A stretch of 64,000 nt of DNA, taken from assembly GCF_958298935.1 (NCBI RefSeq), contig NC_084940.1, forward strand, positions 18,967,146-19,031,145. Direction: 5' to 3'. Source of the DNA: Phragmites australis (Eukaryota > Streptophyta > Magnoliopsida > Poales > Poaceae). Position 1 is the stretch's first letter, and each line of letters starts with the position of its first letter. This document shows positions 11,546 through 23,567 of this stretch, piece after piece. The position numbers were made by a program, and so were the translations under genes. Below the pieces are notes generated by a model. It had not been told where the DNA came from, searched no databases, and worked only from the letters and a program-made list of their open reading frames with translations.

Positions 11546-14500
11546 TGTCACACCCGGTTTTAGCGGCCAAAACCAGATACGGCTTATGTGTGCCCAGAAT
11601 GTTCAACACACATAAGGATGTCATAGGTGAAGTGACAAAAGCAATACTTTTATAGAATAAACGTTAAACTCTTATAGCAATTGACATATATTGTCTTCTG
11701 TGAAGATATATGCAGCGGAACAGAAGCACTGGTGCCTAACAACACCGCAGGCAACCGACCAGGAGACACGTGCCTAGAACGTCACAACCTCGTCTTGATA
11801 GTCTTCAACATCTTCATTCATTGAGCAGCAGCACACATATCGCATGGTATAGGGAAAATAGCAAGTGTGAGCACATGACGCGCTCAGCAAGTGTGGGAAA
11901 AATAATGATATGCAGGCTTATATCAAGAATAGGCTAACACATGGTACATTTGCATAAATACGAGTAATGAAAACATATTTGGACTCAAAAGCATTAAGCA
12001 ATTATTAAGTGAATGTAACCCATACAGTGCAACACACAGCATATAAGGCTCCCCACCTTGCACACCATAACTGTCTAGTACTCCCTGTACTACAGCCAAA
12101 ACCACAACCATCTAGTATTCTCTGTACCAGAACCAAAACCACAACCATCTAGTACTCCTGCACCAGAACCACAACCTAACCAATAACCACAACCCATTAA
12201 TCATGTGAGGATCCAAGTCTCTCATAACCGTGAGCATTGCTGTTATAACAGTTTTACACTCTGCAGAGGTTGTCCAGCTTTCCCCACAAGTCAGCGAATT
12301 CCATATTGCCGTGTACGCGAAACACTTAACACACACCAGCGGTGTGCCGCCAAGAATCACTGGATGACATTTGCCACTAATTAGAGACTATTTCAGTATA
12401 TGTCTACCCACTAGGTTTCACTGCCAGGCTTTACGTAAGCTAAACTCCTACCCAGAAGCCCCCTTTTGTGCTAGCATAACACACACTGGATAGACTCTAA
12501 TTAGCATGTCACACCTTATCCATATCAGCCTCGTGGTTGGTACGTTACTTCTTGGGTTATCGCTCCACGAACCGGTCCTTACTTAGGTTACTTGAGCAAA
12601 CACTAAACCAACATCATAACCATGACAACCATCAAAACTACTTTGCTCAAGGCCTAAGATTCCATGTTGCTAGACCATTAACAAATTAACCATCATTGTT
12701 GTATATGTTCATTAGTCAAGATTATGACACTTCCCAGTATCCCAAAAGCATGGCTAAGCAATCTACCCATAAAAGACACCTGACCATAAACCATCTAGGT
12801 TCCAAGGGATGATAAAGGAAAATCTAAGGAAAACCCTGACATAGGTGACTACCCTCATATTGATAGATATTGCATGCAATTTTGTAAAACAAAACATTTA
12901 AAAACATAGGTTCAAGATGATCAAGGACACTTGCCTTTTACCCAATGCTGCTCAGTGTTGTCGAAATCTTTGTCTTGAAGTCCTTCGAATTGCTCCAGAA
13001 TGTTGGCGACTAATCGTGAGAACTACCGAAAAACAACACAAAGGAAACACTAAGAATAACATACCAAACATCATCAAAACACTTTAAAAATACTATGGTT
13101 GGATAGGGATTATTTTAGAAACATTTAGACACAAGAATCGATTAAATCAGAGTTAAGATGAAAAGAGAACAACTTTCGGGAGATGGATTAGACTGAAAAG
13201 GAAATGGTGATTTTCGGGAACTATCTTCCTATGGGAAAGGTTTTATCACATAATCACTGTGTCAGGCTTGACAACATCATTGCGCAAGATTCAAGAAGTG
13301 TAGGGCAGACTAGACTTCACTGACTAAGCTAAGGAGAATGATGTGGCACTGACTTGGCATGCTATGCAAGTACCATCTTGGATTAAAGAAAGGATACGCT
13401 GAGATCTAGTATCGATCACCTATGATGGATCAAAAAGGTTGAACGTTACGCTTCTAGGTTAAGGATACTACTGGTGACTCTATGTAGCGGTGGTGGTTCG
13501 GGTTTCGTCGGAGATGGAGATCGGGCATGTGGCCACAGACATCGATGTTGGCTTTAGTGGTGTTTCAGTGAAACGAGGGAAGTATGGTGTAGAACGCGGA
13601 AAGACTAACTCAGTGGTATGGTTGGTTTTGGAAGGGGTCATTCGAGGTAGCGGCAAAACAGCGATGACTGCTTCTAGGTTTGGTGGTGACCGCGAACAAA
13701 TGCAGGAACAAAGACGCTCGCGTTCCAGGAGATTGGCTATGAAATTTGAGGAACCGTTTAAACAGAGATGTTCATATATCTCGGGAATACAATGCTATAG
13801 CATAGTTTTGGGTAGATCATCCACTGAGAGGAAGAACGATCAATGGAGATGAGATGGATGATGGCTGTGATGTGCTATGGTTGTCAATAGTGTCCTGGTC
13901 GTGTCGCTGCACAAACGGGGATGGGCTCCTAGGGTCACGTAGAAGGCTCCATGGGACACGCTGTGATGCAGTTGGTGCATCCATACGGCTTTCGAATTGA
14001 CAGTAAACGCGAAGGCAAATCCAGTGCGCGCGCAGAACGCGTCCAGAAATCGGACAGCTATGTCGACCTTGATTACGGTGGTTTGACTGCTCTATTGGCT
14101 GACCTGGTGGTGTGGGTGTGGGGAACATCATGGGACATGCATCGGTGAAATAGCTTGGTGATTTGACCTCTGGTCGGTTGGGAACGTCGATGCCAATCGG
14201 CGATAGCGAGGCTGTCTCGCGACTGTCCGCGACGGCGACAACTGTGGCGGTGCAGATCGGGCTTTAGCCGGGGCTAGGGCTTGGCTAGGGACTTATTATG
14301 ATGCTAAAATAGTATTAAGGGAGGAGAAGAAGGGGTCCTCACCTTGCTTTGATGGTCGAGGAAGGAGGATTCGTGGAGATGATGACGAGGTAGTGCATCA
14401 CGGGCGGCGGTGACGGCGAATGGCGGCGCACAGACAGGGAAGCACTGACTTCTAGGGTTTGGTGGCATAGAATAGGGGTGGGAGGGTGTACAACACATAT

Positions 14501-15591
14501 TTATAGGTCTAGGGCGGCTAGTTGAGGTGGAGTCCAAGCCGAACATGAATCGTATTCGAGTTCGAGTCGGTTACGGTTTCCTTTTTCGTAGCTTTGTATT
14601 CCGAAGATGATATCTCCATCATCCAGATTTCAAATTGGACGTTTCTTGATTATAAATTGTAGTACTCGAAAAGATCTATAACTTTGGTAGTCATTGGAAC
14701 TTCTGAAAATGTGCTCTTGATTTCCAAAAATGCACCACAATTTAAACTGTTTGAACTCAGACTTATCTGCGCAGCATTGATTTCGGGGGCCATAACTCCT
14801 AGCTCAATTATCCAAAAGGGGACTTTCATAGATTCAAATCGAAGCCCTCAACTGGACCTACAACTTTGGTATTGTCAAGATTTGCATTTGATGCCATTTA
14901 GAACTCCGAAACTTCATGAGGACATGAGGCTGTGCAGGACTCCGCGAAAATTTACAGATTTCGTGGATCCTTTGAGTTCGGCCTTCTAGATAACTTGGCT
15001 AAGGGTTTAGACTTGAGCAAGATTGAGCCCAAATATACTTTTGGTATATCTAGGGTTTAGAAAAGAAACTTTTGTAGAGAAATTTGAATAGAGTTTGAAT
15101 TTGAATTGAGCTTGGAGTGAATTTAAGAGAAACAAAAAATGAGGTTGAGCAAGAATAGGAGTAGATAAGGAATTTGAATTTGGATTTGGGTAGAATTTGA
15201 GAAAGAGGAGAGATTGGCTTTAAACAAGGATTTGGATAAAATTTGAATTGAACTAGAGAAGGATCATGTATGATCAAGGATTGCATAAATGATGAATTCA
15301 AAGACTTTGAATTTCAACCATTGAGATTCTTAACTTATCCACTACTGAGTTTTGCAAAAACCTTTTCATAATATTTTTCACTCAAAACACCAAAGAGAAA
15401 GAAAAATAAAAAGAACTCTAATACATTTACCTAGCTCTTAGCAAAACTCAGCATGCAATGCACATAAAATAATAACCTATATTGATTGATTGATTAAGAA
15501 AATAGGTTTTAAACCTATACTACTGGTGAAGCTATTTAATAATCTTGAAAAAATTTAGAAATTTGAGAAATCTGAAAATCAGTGTGTTACA
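11546..15591 (-). mobile_element. 3' LTR of a reverse gag-only Tekay-type element
   Basis: It begins TGTCACACCCGG and ends CAGTGTGTTACA on the plus strand, 4046 bp. It is the reverse complement, over its whole length, of the solo LTR at 19525-23567 (4043 bp). The adjoining 15592-15610 reads on the minus strand as a polypurine tract, so this is the 3' LTR of an element transcribed right to left. No gene is visible in it; the short open frames are LTR sequence. Confidence 0.9.
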
Positions 15592-15610
15592 AATCTACCA
15601 CCTTAATGGA
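15592..15610 (-). other. Polypurine tract of the reverse Tekay-type element
   Basis: On the minus strand this reads CCATTAAGGTGGTAGATTT directly before the LTR start TGTAACAC. The preceding GAGATTCCATTAAG context matches the corresponding site of the Tekay-type element at 3000-3022. Confidence 0.7.
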
Positions 15611-15928
15611 ATCTCGTCTTTGAGATTTGGGTAGATTGGAAAAGAGACAAGGGAACTTGGTCTTCAAAAATTTCTTCTTGCTTTACAAATTGCTTTTTCT
15701 TCTCAGTGTTAACCTCATTGCCCTGACAAACTTTGCTCACTTTGCTTTTCATGGCTTTCGCATCTATCTTGACAAATCTTGATTGATTACCCTGAGAATG
15801 TTGGATTTTCTCGGATATTCCATTCATGGTATCTTCAACGGTTGTAGTTGTCTCTGATGTACTATTCTAATTTTTTGACATGTGTCACATAGGACCATAT
15901 ACTTTGCTACACCACTCTTGTTTTCATA

Positions 15929-16877
15929 CTACCGATAATAATCCTTGAGATCATGATACATCTTAGTGCTTTTTGATTCCTGAGAATTCTGTAGCTTTAG
16001 CACTCCTGATAAGTTTCCTTTATTAATTTTTTGTAATGATCTTCTCATCTGTTGATTGATCTTAGCAGACCTTCTTATCCTTGAAGATTTAGTAAGGCAT
16101 ATCCTAATTCTGAGGAAAAAGTACTTGTTCTTAGCAGTCACTTCTGTGGTCGGAATGCATCTTTTGGGTACCGTCCTTGCATTAGCACACTTTATTATTG
16201 CATTACCTTTGCTGACTAGCCGTTTCCAATATCTGTCTTTAGGTTTCAGAACCAAGAGATTAGCTAGGAATACTACCCCCCTTAAAAAGGAGCGGACTTC
16301 TCTGACTTACATTTCCAGTTCTTGAGAAGTAGATAGTCATGTAGCCTTTGACATGGAATATATCACTCTCTTTTTTTTTGTTGCCTATTGAGCTTGTATG
16401 AGCTTGATAGGATCTCGTCGATCTTGACTATCTTGATTTACAACTTGAAAGTCGTGACAATCTCAATGTTGAACTGAGATCTTCATATGGGATTTGGGGT
16501 TGATCAAGTTCCGTGCGGGGTGCATCATGGGACATCTTTTGACCCAGCGTGTAGGTTCTCTAGAGTGGACATACACCTTCTTATCGTTAGGCACAAGGAT
16601 TCTCAGGGGACATCGATTAGCATAGTATCTTTCTTCTTCACAGCAAAAACATACCTTCGCTGTAGGGGTACTCTGCAAATTTTCTCTCGACCTGTGAAAC
16701 TACCTGGTTGACAGAACAAAGTGCTTGTTCAGGAGTGGAACATAACCGAAAATTGTTCTTTGCTTGATGGTCTTCAAAGGATTTCTTCCTCTTCTTGATG
16801 TTGCCTTCCTTTCTACGCTTGTCTTTTGCACCTAGAGCTTCAACGATATGTAGCAGACTTTCCATATTCTGAGCCAT
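15929..16877 (-). pseudogene. gag remnant with a damaged zinc knuckle
   Basis: Read on the minus strand, 16877-16638 gives a basic stretch (DKRRKEGNIKKRKK), and 16678-16463 gives VCFCCEEERYYANRCP, a CCHC-type zinc knuckle in which the usual His is Tyr. This is the nucleic-acid-binding part of a gypsy capsid protein. The downstream part (16255-15929) is basic and unrecognised. The frame is broken by several stops and shifts. Confidence 0.7.
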
Positions 16878-17610
16878 ATTTTGAAAGATCCGAGTCTACG
16901 TCTGCAAAAATTGTTCCTTGTTGAATTGAGGTGGCATCTACTGGATGCTGTTGTTATTGTTGTTGGTACCTTTACCAAGCTAATCTTTCTTTGTGTTCAC
17001 CATCTCATCGGGATTCAGGCAGAAGGTTAGGGCAAGAACATAAGGGACTAGAAGAAGAAAACCCAACTATACTATTAACTATAGAGATCTATAAGGAACG
17101 TTGTTGTTACCAGATGCTAAAGCATCCTACAACGCACTCCAGCACTCAAACAGAAAATCCAAATCACTGAAGGCACACCACACAAGCACACACTACTAAC
17201 CTCGCTCTAACGTTTCCGAAGATTAGGGAAAATTCTCATATCACTTGAAGAACAAAAACCGGGAGCGGCACGGAAGTAGATCTTCATGTCTTCAATGTTG
17301 TGGTAGATGAATCTTCCTTGTCGTGATGAATCTTCATCTTTATCATATAAATCTTCATGCAAGGTAGGAGAGCCAAGAGCGATCTTCAAGTGCATCCTCC
17401 TCGAACAGAGTAACTCGGATGGTTCAACAACTAAATTTTTTGAAAGGGAAGCATTGGAAATTCATTTTGCCCAATAGATTGGAGTAGGTAAGTAGAGAGA
17501 GAAACTGAGAGGTCAGAAAAGCATGGGGATGGATTTTTAAAAATAGGCTTTTAAAATATGACCTTATGGCATGACCATTCTATCTAGGATTGCGTCCTAC
17601 GGTCAGTATG

Positions 17611-17622
17611 GCTTTGATACCA
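17611..17622 (-). other. Primer-binding site, initiator-Met tRNA type
   Basis: On the minus strand this reads TGGTATCAAAGC, one mismatch from the plant initiator methionine tRNA complement TGGTATCAGAGC. It lies 4 bp inside the LTR end at 17627. This fixes the orientation of the element as right to left. Confidence 0.85.
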
Positions 17623-17626
17623 CCTC

Positions 17627-17713
17627 TGTCACACCCGGTTTTAATGGCCAAAATCAGATGCAGCTTATGTGTGCCCAGGATGTTCAACACACATAAGGAC
17701 ATCATAGGTGAAG
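17627..17713 (-). mobile_element. 87-bp remnant of the 5' LTR of the reverse Tekay-type element
   Basis: It starts TGTCACACCCGGTTTTA and aligns base for base with the start of 11546-15591, with about 8 differences that are mostly C/T and G/A. It stops at AGGTGAAG (17706-17713), an 8-mer shared by the LTR and the adjoining 108-bp repeat. The rest of the LTR and the matching TSD have been deleted. Confidence 0.85.
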
Positions 17714-18625
17714 CCGAAGGCCGGGTGGAAGAGAGGGTCCATGACCCCCCTCAACCCTTAGCCGCTGCCCGACTCCGGAGGTATTCTATCCGGGGCCTGG
17801 CGATGGCGCATCGGAGGAGAAGCCGAAGGCCGGGTGGAAGAGAAGGTTCGTGACCCCCTTGTCCCTTAGCCGTTGGGAGCCTGGTGATAGCGTGTCGAAG
17901 GTGAAGCTGAAGGCCAGGCGGAAGAGAGGGTCTGCGACCCCCTCGGCCCTTAGTCGCTGCCCGACTCCAGAGGTATTCCGTCTGGAGCTTGGCGTCGGCA
18001 TGTCGGAGGCGACGCTGAAGGCCAGGTGGAACAGAGGGTCCATGACACCCTCGACCCTTAGCCGCTGGTTGGCTCTGGGGGTATTCCGTCCAGAGCCTAG
18101 CGACGGTGCATTGGAGGTGAAGCCGAAGACCGGGCGGGAGAGAGGATCCACGACCCCCTCAGCCCTTAGCCACTGCCCAGCTCCAGAGGTATTCCGTCCA
18201 GAGCTTGGCGTCGGCGCGTCGGAGGAGAAGCCGAAGGCCAGGCGGAAGAGATGGTCTGCGACCCCCTCGGCCCTTAGCCGCTACTCGGCTCTGGAGGTAT
18301 TCCGTCCGGAGCCTAGCGACGGTGCGTCGGAGGCGACGCCGAAGGGCAGGCGGAAGAGAGGGTCCAAGACCCCCTTGGCCCTTAGCTGCTGCCCGGCTCT
18401 GGAGGTATTCTGTCCGGAGCCTGGCGACGGCGCGTCGGAGGTGAAGCTGAAGGCCGAGCGGAAGAGAGGGTCTGTGGCCCCCTCGTTCCTTAGCCGCTGC
18501 CCAGCTCTGGAGGTATTCCGTCCGGAGCCTCGCGACGGCACGTCGGAGGTGAAGCCGAAGGCCAAGTGGAAGAGAGGATCCACGACCCCATCGACCCTTA
18601 GCCGCTGCCCGGCCTTACTGTCTCT
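17706..18625. repeat. 108-bp tandem repeat in the Tat-B 3' UTR
   Basis: The motif GGTATTCCGTCCGGAGCC recurs with starts at 17972, 18080, 18188, 18296, 18404 and 18512, a constant 108-bp period, with a shorter spacing from 17780. Units contain CCCTTAGCCGCTGCCCG and AGGCCGGGCGGAAGAGAGG. A single degenerate unit appears again at about 25052-25130, on the other side of the array block, which ties all of it to one element. Tandem repeats in the 3' UTR are known for Tat-lineage elements. Because 108 is a multiple of three, the array stays open as a repetitive 278-codon frame that should not be taken for a gene. Confidence 0.92.
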
Positions 18626-18930
18626 GCAGTGGATAGTCGGGGGTTCCGCTACATTTCCCGTGCCACGCAGCGTGGGCTTTTATTAAATGTTAGTGTAACA
18701 AAAATGATGTATAAAATGTGTCTTAAAAGATGATAGTAGGGTAATGATTTTACCTTTTACCATGCATGTTTGGAGTCAAGCGGGTCATACCTTTCCCTGT
18801 AGGGAGGGGCATTTTTATGCCCCTTTGATTTGTTTGCTGTGCCTTTTTAGGGTCTAGCGGGTTTTGTACGCCTTCAGCATGGAGGCATTAGCCTTCAAGA
18901 TGTCGGGGTACCTTTCCCGCTAGGTTTTTT
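18626..18930. other. Spacer between two tandem arrays, no gene seen
   Basis: About 300 bp of mixed composition, including a C/G-flanked inverted motif around AGGGGCATTTTTATGCCCCT near 18805. I see no coding or element-end signal. It is most simply part of the Tat-B 3' UTR. Confidence 0.5.
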
Positions 18931-19524
18931 CAGAATCTTTTTGCCTAGCGGAGTTTTCGAAGAAACTTCTCCATCGTGTGGGTTTCTGGAAGTCTCTTCA
19001 TGGTGCGGAGATTATTGTGAAAGCTCTCCGTCGTGCGGAGGTTGGAAAAGGCTCTCTATTTTTGCCGGAGGTTTGTAAAAAACTCTCCATTGTGCGGAGG
19101 TTTGGAAAGGCTCCCCATTTTTGCCGGAGGTTTGTAAAACTCTCTGTTGTGCGGAGGTTTGAAAAGGCTCCCCTTTTTTGCCGGAGGTTTGTAAAACTCT
19201 CCGTTGTGCGGAGATTTGGAAAGGCTCTTCGTTTGGCAGAGGTTTGTGAAAGAACCTCCATTTTTGCCGAAGGTTTTGTAGGTTTCTCCCTTTTTGTCGA
19301 AGATTTATAAAACTCTCCGTTTTTGGCGAAGGTTTGGTAAAGCTCTCCGTTTTTTATCGGAGGTTTTTGGTAGAGCTCTCTGTTTTTACCGGATGTTTTG
19401 GTAAGGTTTTCCGTTCTCACCAGAGGTTTTGTAAAGCTCTTTGTTTTTTACGGGAGGTTTTGGTGAAGCTCTTCCTTTTTACCGGAGGTTTTGGTAAAGC
19501 TCTCCATTTTTACCAGAGGTTTTG
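18931..19524. repeat. About 57-bp tandem repeat (28-bp half units) in the Tat-B 3' UTR
   Basis: GTGCGGAGGTT recurs at 19033, 19092, 19149 and 19206 (spacings 59, 57, 57), and between these GCCGGAGGTTTGTAAA gives a half-period of about 28 bp. The array continues as GGAGGTTTTGGTAAAGCTC units up to 19524 and resumes directly at 23568 after a solo LTR, so the array predates that insertion. Confidence 0.88.
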
Positions 19525-22500
19525 TGTAACACCCTGATTTTCAGATTTCTCAAATTTCTAAAAATTTTCCAAGAGTATTGAATAGCTTCAACAGTAGTAT
19601 AGGTTTAAAACCTATTTTCTTAATCAATCAATCAATATAGGTTATTATTTTATGTGCATTGCATGTTGAGTTTTATTAGGAGCCAGGTAAATGCATTAGA
19701 GTTCTTTTTCTTTTCTTTTTGTTTGGTGTTTTGAGTGAAAAAGATTTTGAAAAGGTTTTTACAAAACTTAGTAGTGAATAAGTTAGGGATCTTAATAGTT
19801 GGAATTCAAAATCTTTGAATTCATCATCTATTCAATCCTTGATCATACCTGATCCTTCTCTAGTTTAATTCAAATCTTATCCAAATCCTTGTTTAAAGTC
19901 AATCTCTCCTCTTTCTCAAATTCTACCCAAATCCAAATTCAAATTCCTTATCTACTCCTATTCTTGTTCAACCTCATCTTTTTCGTTTCTCTAAATTCAC
20001 TCCAAACTCAATTCAAATTCAAATCCTATTCAAATTTCTCTACAAAAGTTTCTTTTCTAAACCCTTGATATATCTAAAATATCTTTGGGCTCAATCTTGC
20101 TCAAGTCCAAACTCTTAGCCAAGTCTTCTAGATGGCCAAACAAAGGATCCACGAAATCTGCAAATTTTCGCGGAGTCCTGGACAGCCTCATCTTCTCATG
20201 ACGTTTCGGAGTTCAAAACGGCCTCAAATGCAAATCTTGATAATACCAAAGTTGTAGGTCTCGTCGAGAGCTTCAATTTGAACCTATGGAAGTCACCTTT
20301 TGGATAATGGAGCTGGGAGTTATGGCCCCCGAAATCAGTGCTGCGCAGAGAAGTCCGAGTTCAAACAGTTTATCTTGTGGCGCATTTTTGGAAATCAAGA
20401 TGACGTTTTTAGAAGTTCCAATGACTACCAAAGTTGTAGATATTTTCGAGTACTACAATTTAGAATCAAGAAACGTCAAATTTGGAGTCCGGACGATGGA
20501 GATATCATCCTCGCAATACAGATCTGCGAAAAAGGAAATCGTAACCGACTCGGACTCGAATCCGAATCGTGTTCGGTTTGGACTCTACCTCATCCAGCCG
20601 CCCCTAGCCCTATATATATGAGTTGCACGCCCTCTCCTACCTCTATTTCACGTCCCCAAGCCCTAGAAGTCGCTGCTGCCCTGCCCGTACGTCGCCGGAG
20701 CCGCCGCCGCCGTCTCCCGTGATGCGCTACGTCGTCTTCTCCGCGAATTCTTCTTCCTCGGCCACCAAAGCAACGTGAGAACCCCTTCTTCTCCTCCCTT
20801 ACTACTGTTTTAGCATCATACTAAGTCCCTAGCCAAGCCCTAGCGCGGCCAAAGCCCGATCTAAGTCGCCACGGTCGTCACCGTCGCGGGCAGCCGCGAG
20901 ACAGCCACGCTGTAGCTGATTGGCATCGATGTTCCCGACCGACCAGAGGTCAAATCACCAAGCCCTTTTACCAGCACATGTCCCATGATGTTCCCACACC
21001 CTCACCAACCGGTTTGGCCAGTAGATTAGCCAAACTATAGAAATCAAGGTCGACATACCCGCTGTCCGGTTTTTGGACGTGTTCAGCACGCGCACCAGTA
21101 TTGCATTCGTGTCCCCCGTCAATCCGAAAGCCGTATGGATGCACCAACCGCGTCACAACGTGTCCCATGGAGTCTTCTACGTTACCCTAGGAGCCCATCC
21201 CCGTTTGTGCAGCGACACGACCAGGACGCCATTGCCAACCACAGCATGTCGCAGCCATCACCCGTTTCATCTATGCTGATCGTTCTTGCTCTTAGTGGAT
21301 GATCTACCAAAACCCATGCCATAGCATTGTGTTCCCAGGTTATATGAACATCCTTGTTCAAACGGTTCCTCAAAATTCATAGCCAATCTCCTGGAACGCG
21401 AGTGTCTTCGTTCCTACATCTGTTCGCGGTCACCACCAAACCTAGAAGCAGTCATCGCTGTTTTGCCGCTATCTCGGATGACCCCTTCCAAAACCAACCA
21501 TACCGTTGAGTTAGTCTTTCCGCGTTCTACACCATGCTTCCCTCGTTTCACTGAAACACCACTGAAGCCGACATCGATGTTTGTGGCCACGTGCCCGATC
21601 GCCATCTTCGATGAAACCCGAACCACCACCACTACATAGAGTCATCAGTAGTATCCTTAACCTAGAAGTGCAACCTTCGGCCTTTTTGATCCATCATAGG
21701 TGGTCGATACTAGATCTCCGCGTATCCCTTCTTTAACCCAAGATGGTACTTGCATAGCATGCCAAGTTAGCGCAACATCATTCTCCTTAGCCTAGTCAGC
21801 GAAGTCTAGTCTGCCCTACACTTCTTGAATCCTGTGCAATGATGTTGTCAAGCCTGACACAGTGATTGTACAATAAAGCCTTTCCTATAGGAAGATAGTT
21901 CTGGAAAATCAGCATTTCCTTTTCAGTCTAATCCATCTCCCGAAAACTGTTCTCTTTTCATCTTAACTCCAATTTAGATGATTCTTGTGTCTAAATGTTC
22001 CTAAAATCATCCATATCCAACCATAGTATTTTTTAAAGTATTTTGATGATGTTTGGTATGTTGTTCTTAGTGTTTGCTTTGTGTTGTTTGTCGGTAGTTC
22101 TCGCGATTAGTCGATAACGTTCCGGAGCAGTTCGAGGGACTTCAAGACCAAGATTTCGACAACACTGAGCAGCATTGGGAAAAAGGCAAGTGTCCTTGAT
22201 CATCTTGAACCTATGTTTTTAAATGTTTTGTTTTACAAAATTGCATGCAGTGTCTGTGATTATGATGGGTAGTCACCTATGTTAGGGTTTTCCCTAGATT
22301 TTCCCTTATCATCCCTTGGAACCTAGATGGTTTATGGTTAGTAGTCTTTTATGGGTAGATTGCTTAGCCTTGCTTTTGGGATATTGGGAAGTGTCATAAT
22401 TTTGACTAATGAACATATGCAGTAATGATGATTAATATGATAATGTTTTAGCAACATTGAGCCTTAGGCCTTGAGCATAGGGATGTTGGTGATGGTTGTC

Positions 22501-23567
22501 ATGGTTATGACGTTGGATTAGTCTTTGCTCAAGTAACCTAAGTAAGGACCGGTTCGTGGAGCGACAACCCAAGAAGTAACGTACCAACCACGAGGCCGAT
22601 ATGGGTAAAGTGTGACATACTGATTAGAGTCTGTCCAGTGTGCGTTGGGTCAGCACAAAAGGGGGCTTCTGGGTAGGAGCGGTTGCTCGCGTAAAGCCTG
22701 GCGGTGAAACCTAGTGGGCAGACATGCACTGGATTAGTCTCTGGTTAGTGGAAAGTGTCATACAGTGATTCTTGGCGACACACCACTGGCGTGTGTTAAG
22801 TGTCTTGCAAACACGGTAACATGGAATTCACTAACTCGTGGGTAAAGTTGGACAACCTCTGCAGAGTGTAAAACTGTTATAACAGCCATGCTCACAGATA
22901 TGAGAGACTTGGATCCTCACATGATTAGTGGGTTGTGGTTACGAGTTTGGTTGTGGTTATGAGTTTGGTTGTGGTTTATGGTTCTGGTACAGGGAGTACT
23001 AGATAGTTGTGGTTTGGGTTATAGTACAGGGAGTACTAGACGGTTATGGTATGCAAGGTGGGGAGCCTTGTATGCTGCGGCTGAACTGTATGGGTTATAT
23101 TCACTTAATAATTGCTTAACGCTTTTGAGTCCAAATATGTTTTCATTACTCGCATTTACGCAAATAAACCCTTGTGTTAGCCTATTCTTAATATAAGCCT
23201 GCATATCATTACTTTCCCCCACTTGCTGAGTACTCTATGTACTCACACTTGCTATTTTCCCTATACCATGCGATATGTATGCTGCTGCTCAGTAAGTGAA
23301 GATGTTGAAGATTATCAAGACGAAGTTGTGACGTTCTAGGCACGTGTCTCCCGGTCAGTTGCCTGCGGTGTTGTTGGGCACCAGTGCTTCTGTTCCGCTG
23401 CAGATATCTTGATAGAAGACAATATATGTCAATTGCTGTAAGAGTTTAACGTTTATTTAATAAAAATATTGCTTTTGTTACTTCACCTGTGACGTCCTTA
23501 TGTGTGTTGAACATCCTGGGCACACATAAGCCGCATCTGGTTTTGTCCGTTAAAACCGGGTGTGACA
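19525..23567 (+). mobile_element. Solo LTR, Tekay-type, 4.04 kb
   Basis: It begins TGTAACACCCTGATTTTC and ends AACCGGGTGTGACA. A perfect 5-bp TSD, TTTTG, lies at 19520-19524 and 23568-23572, and no internal region is attached. It is the mirror image of 11546-15591. TATATATATGAG near 20613 and a following CT- and GC-rich stretch look like promoter and leader. It sits inside the 57-bp tandem array. Confidence 0.94.

Larger units (their letters stand above)
15592..17626 (-). mobile_element. Internal region of the reverse Tekay-type element, gag remnant only
   Basis: Only about 2.0 kb separates the polypurine tract from the primer-binding site, far too short for pol. No RT, RNase H or integrase motif is present, so the element is non-autonomous. 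The minus strand shows a leader region (17600-16900) and gag remnants to about 15930. It would depend on proteins from full-length relatives such as the element at 1-9130. Confidence 0.82.

Noticed and set aside
17850..18686. A 278-codon open frame on the plus strand with a repetitive protein
   Set aside because: It is produced by the 108-bp tandem repeat (36 codons per unit), which also stays open in other frames. It is array sequence, not a gene.
11546..23567. A single element with inverted LTRs
   Set aside because: The right LTR has its own perfect TTTTG duplication and sits in a tandem array, while the left one belongs to an element whose 5' LTR remnant is at 17627.
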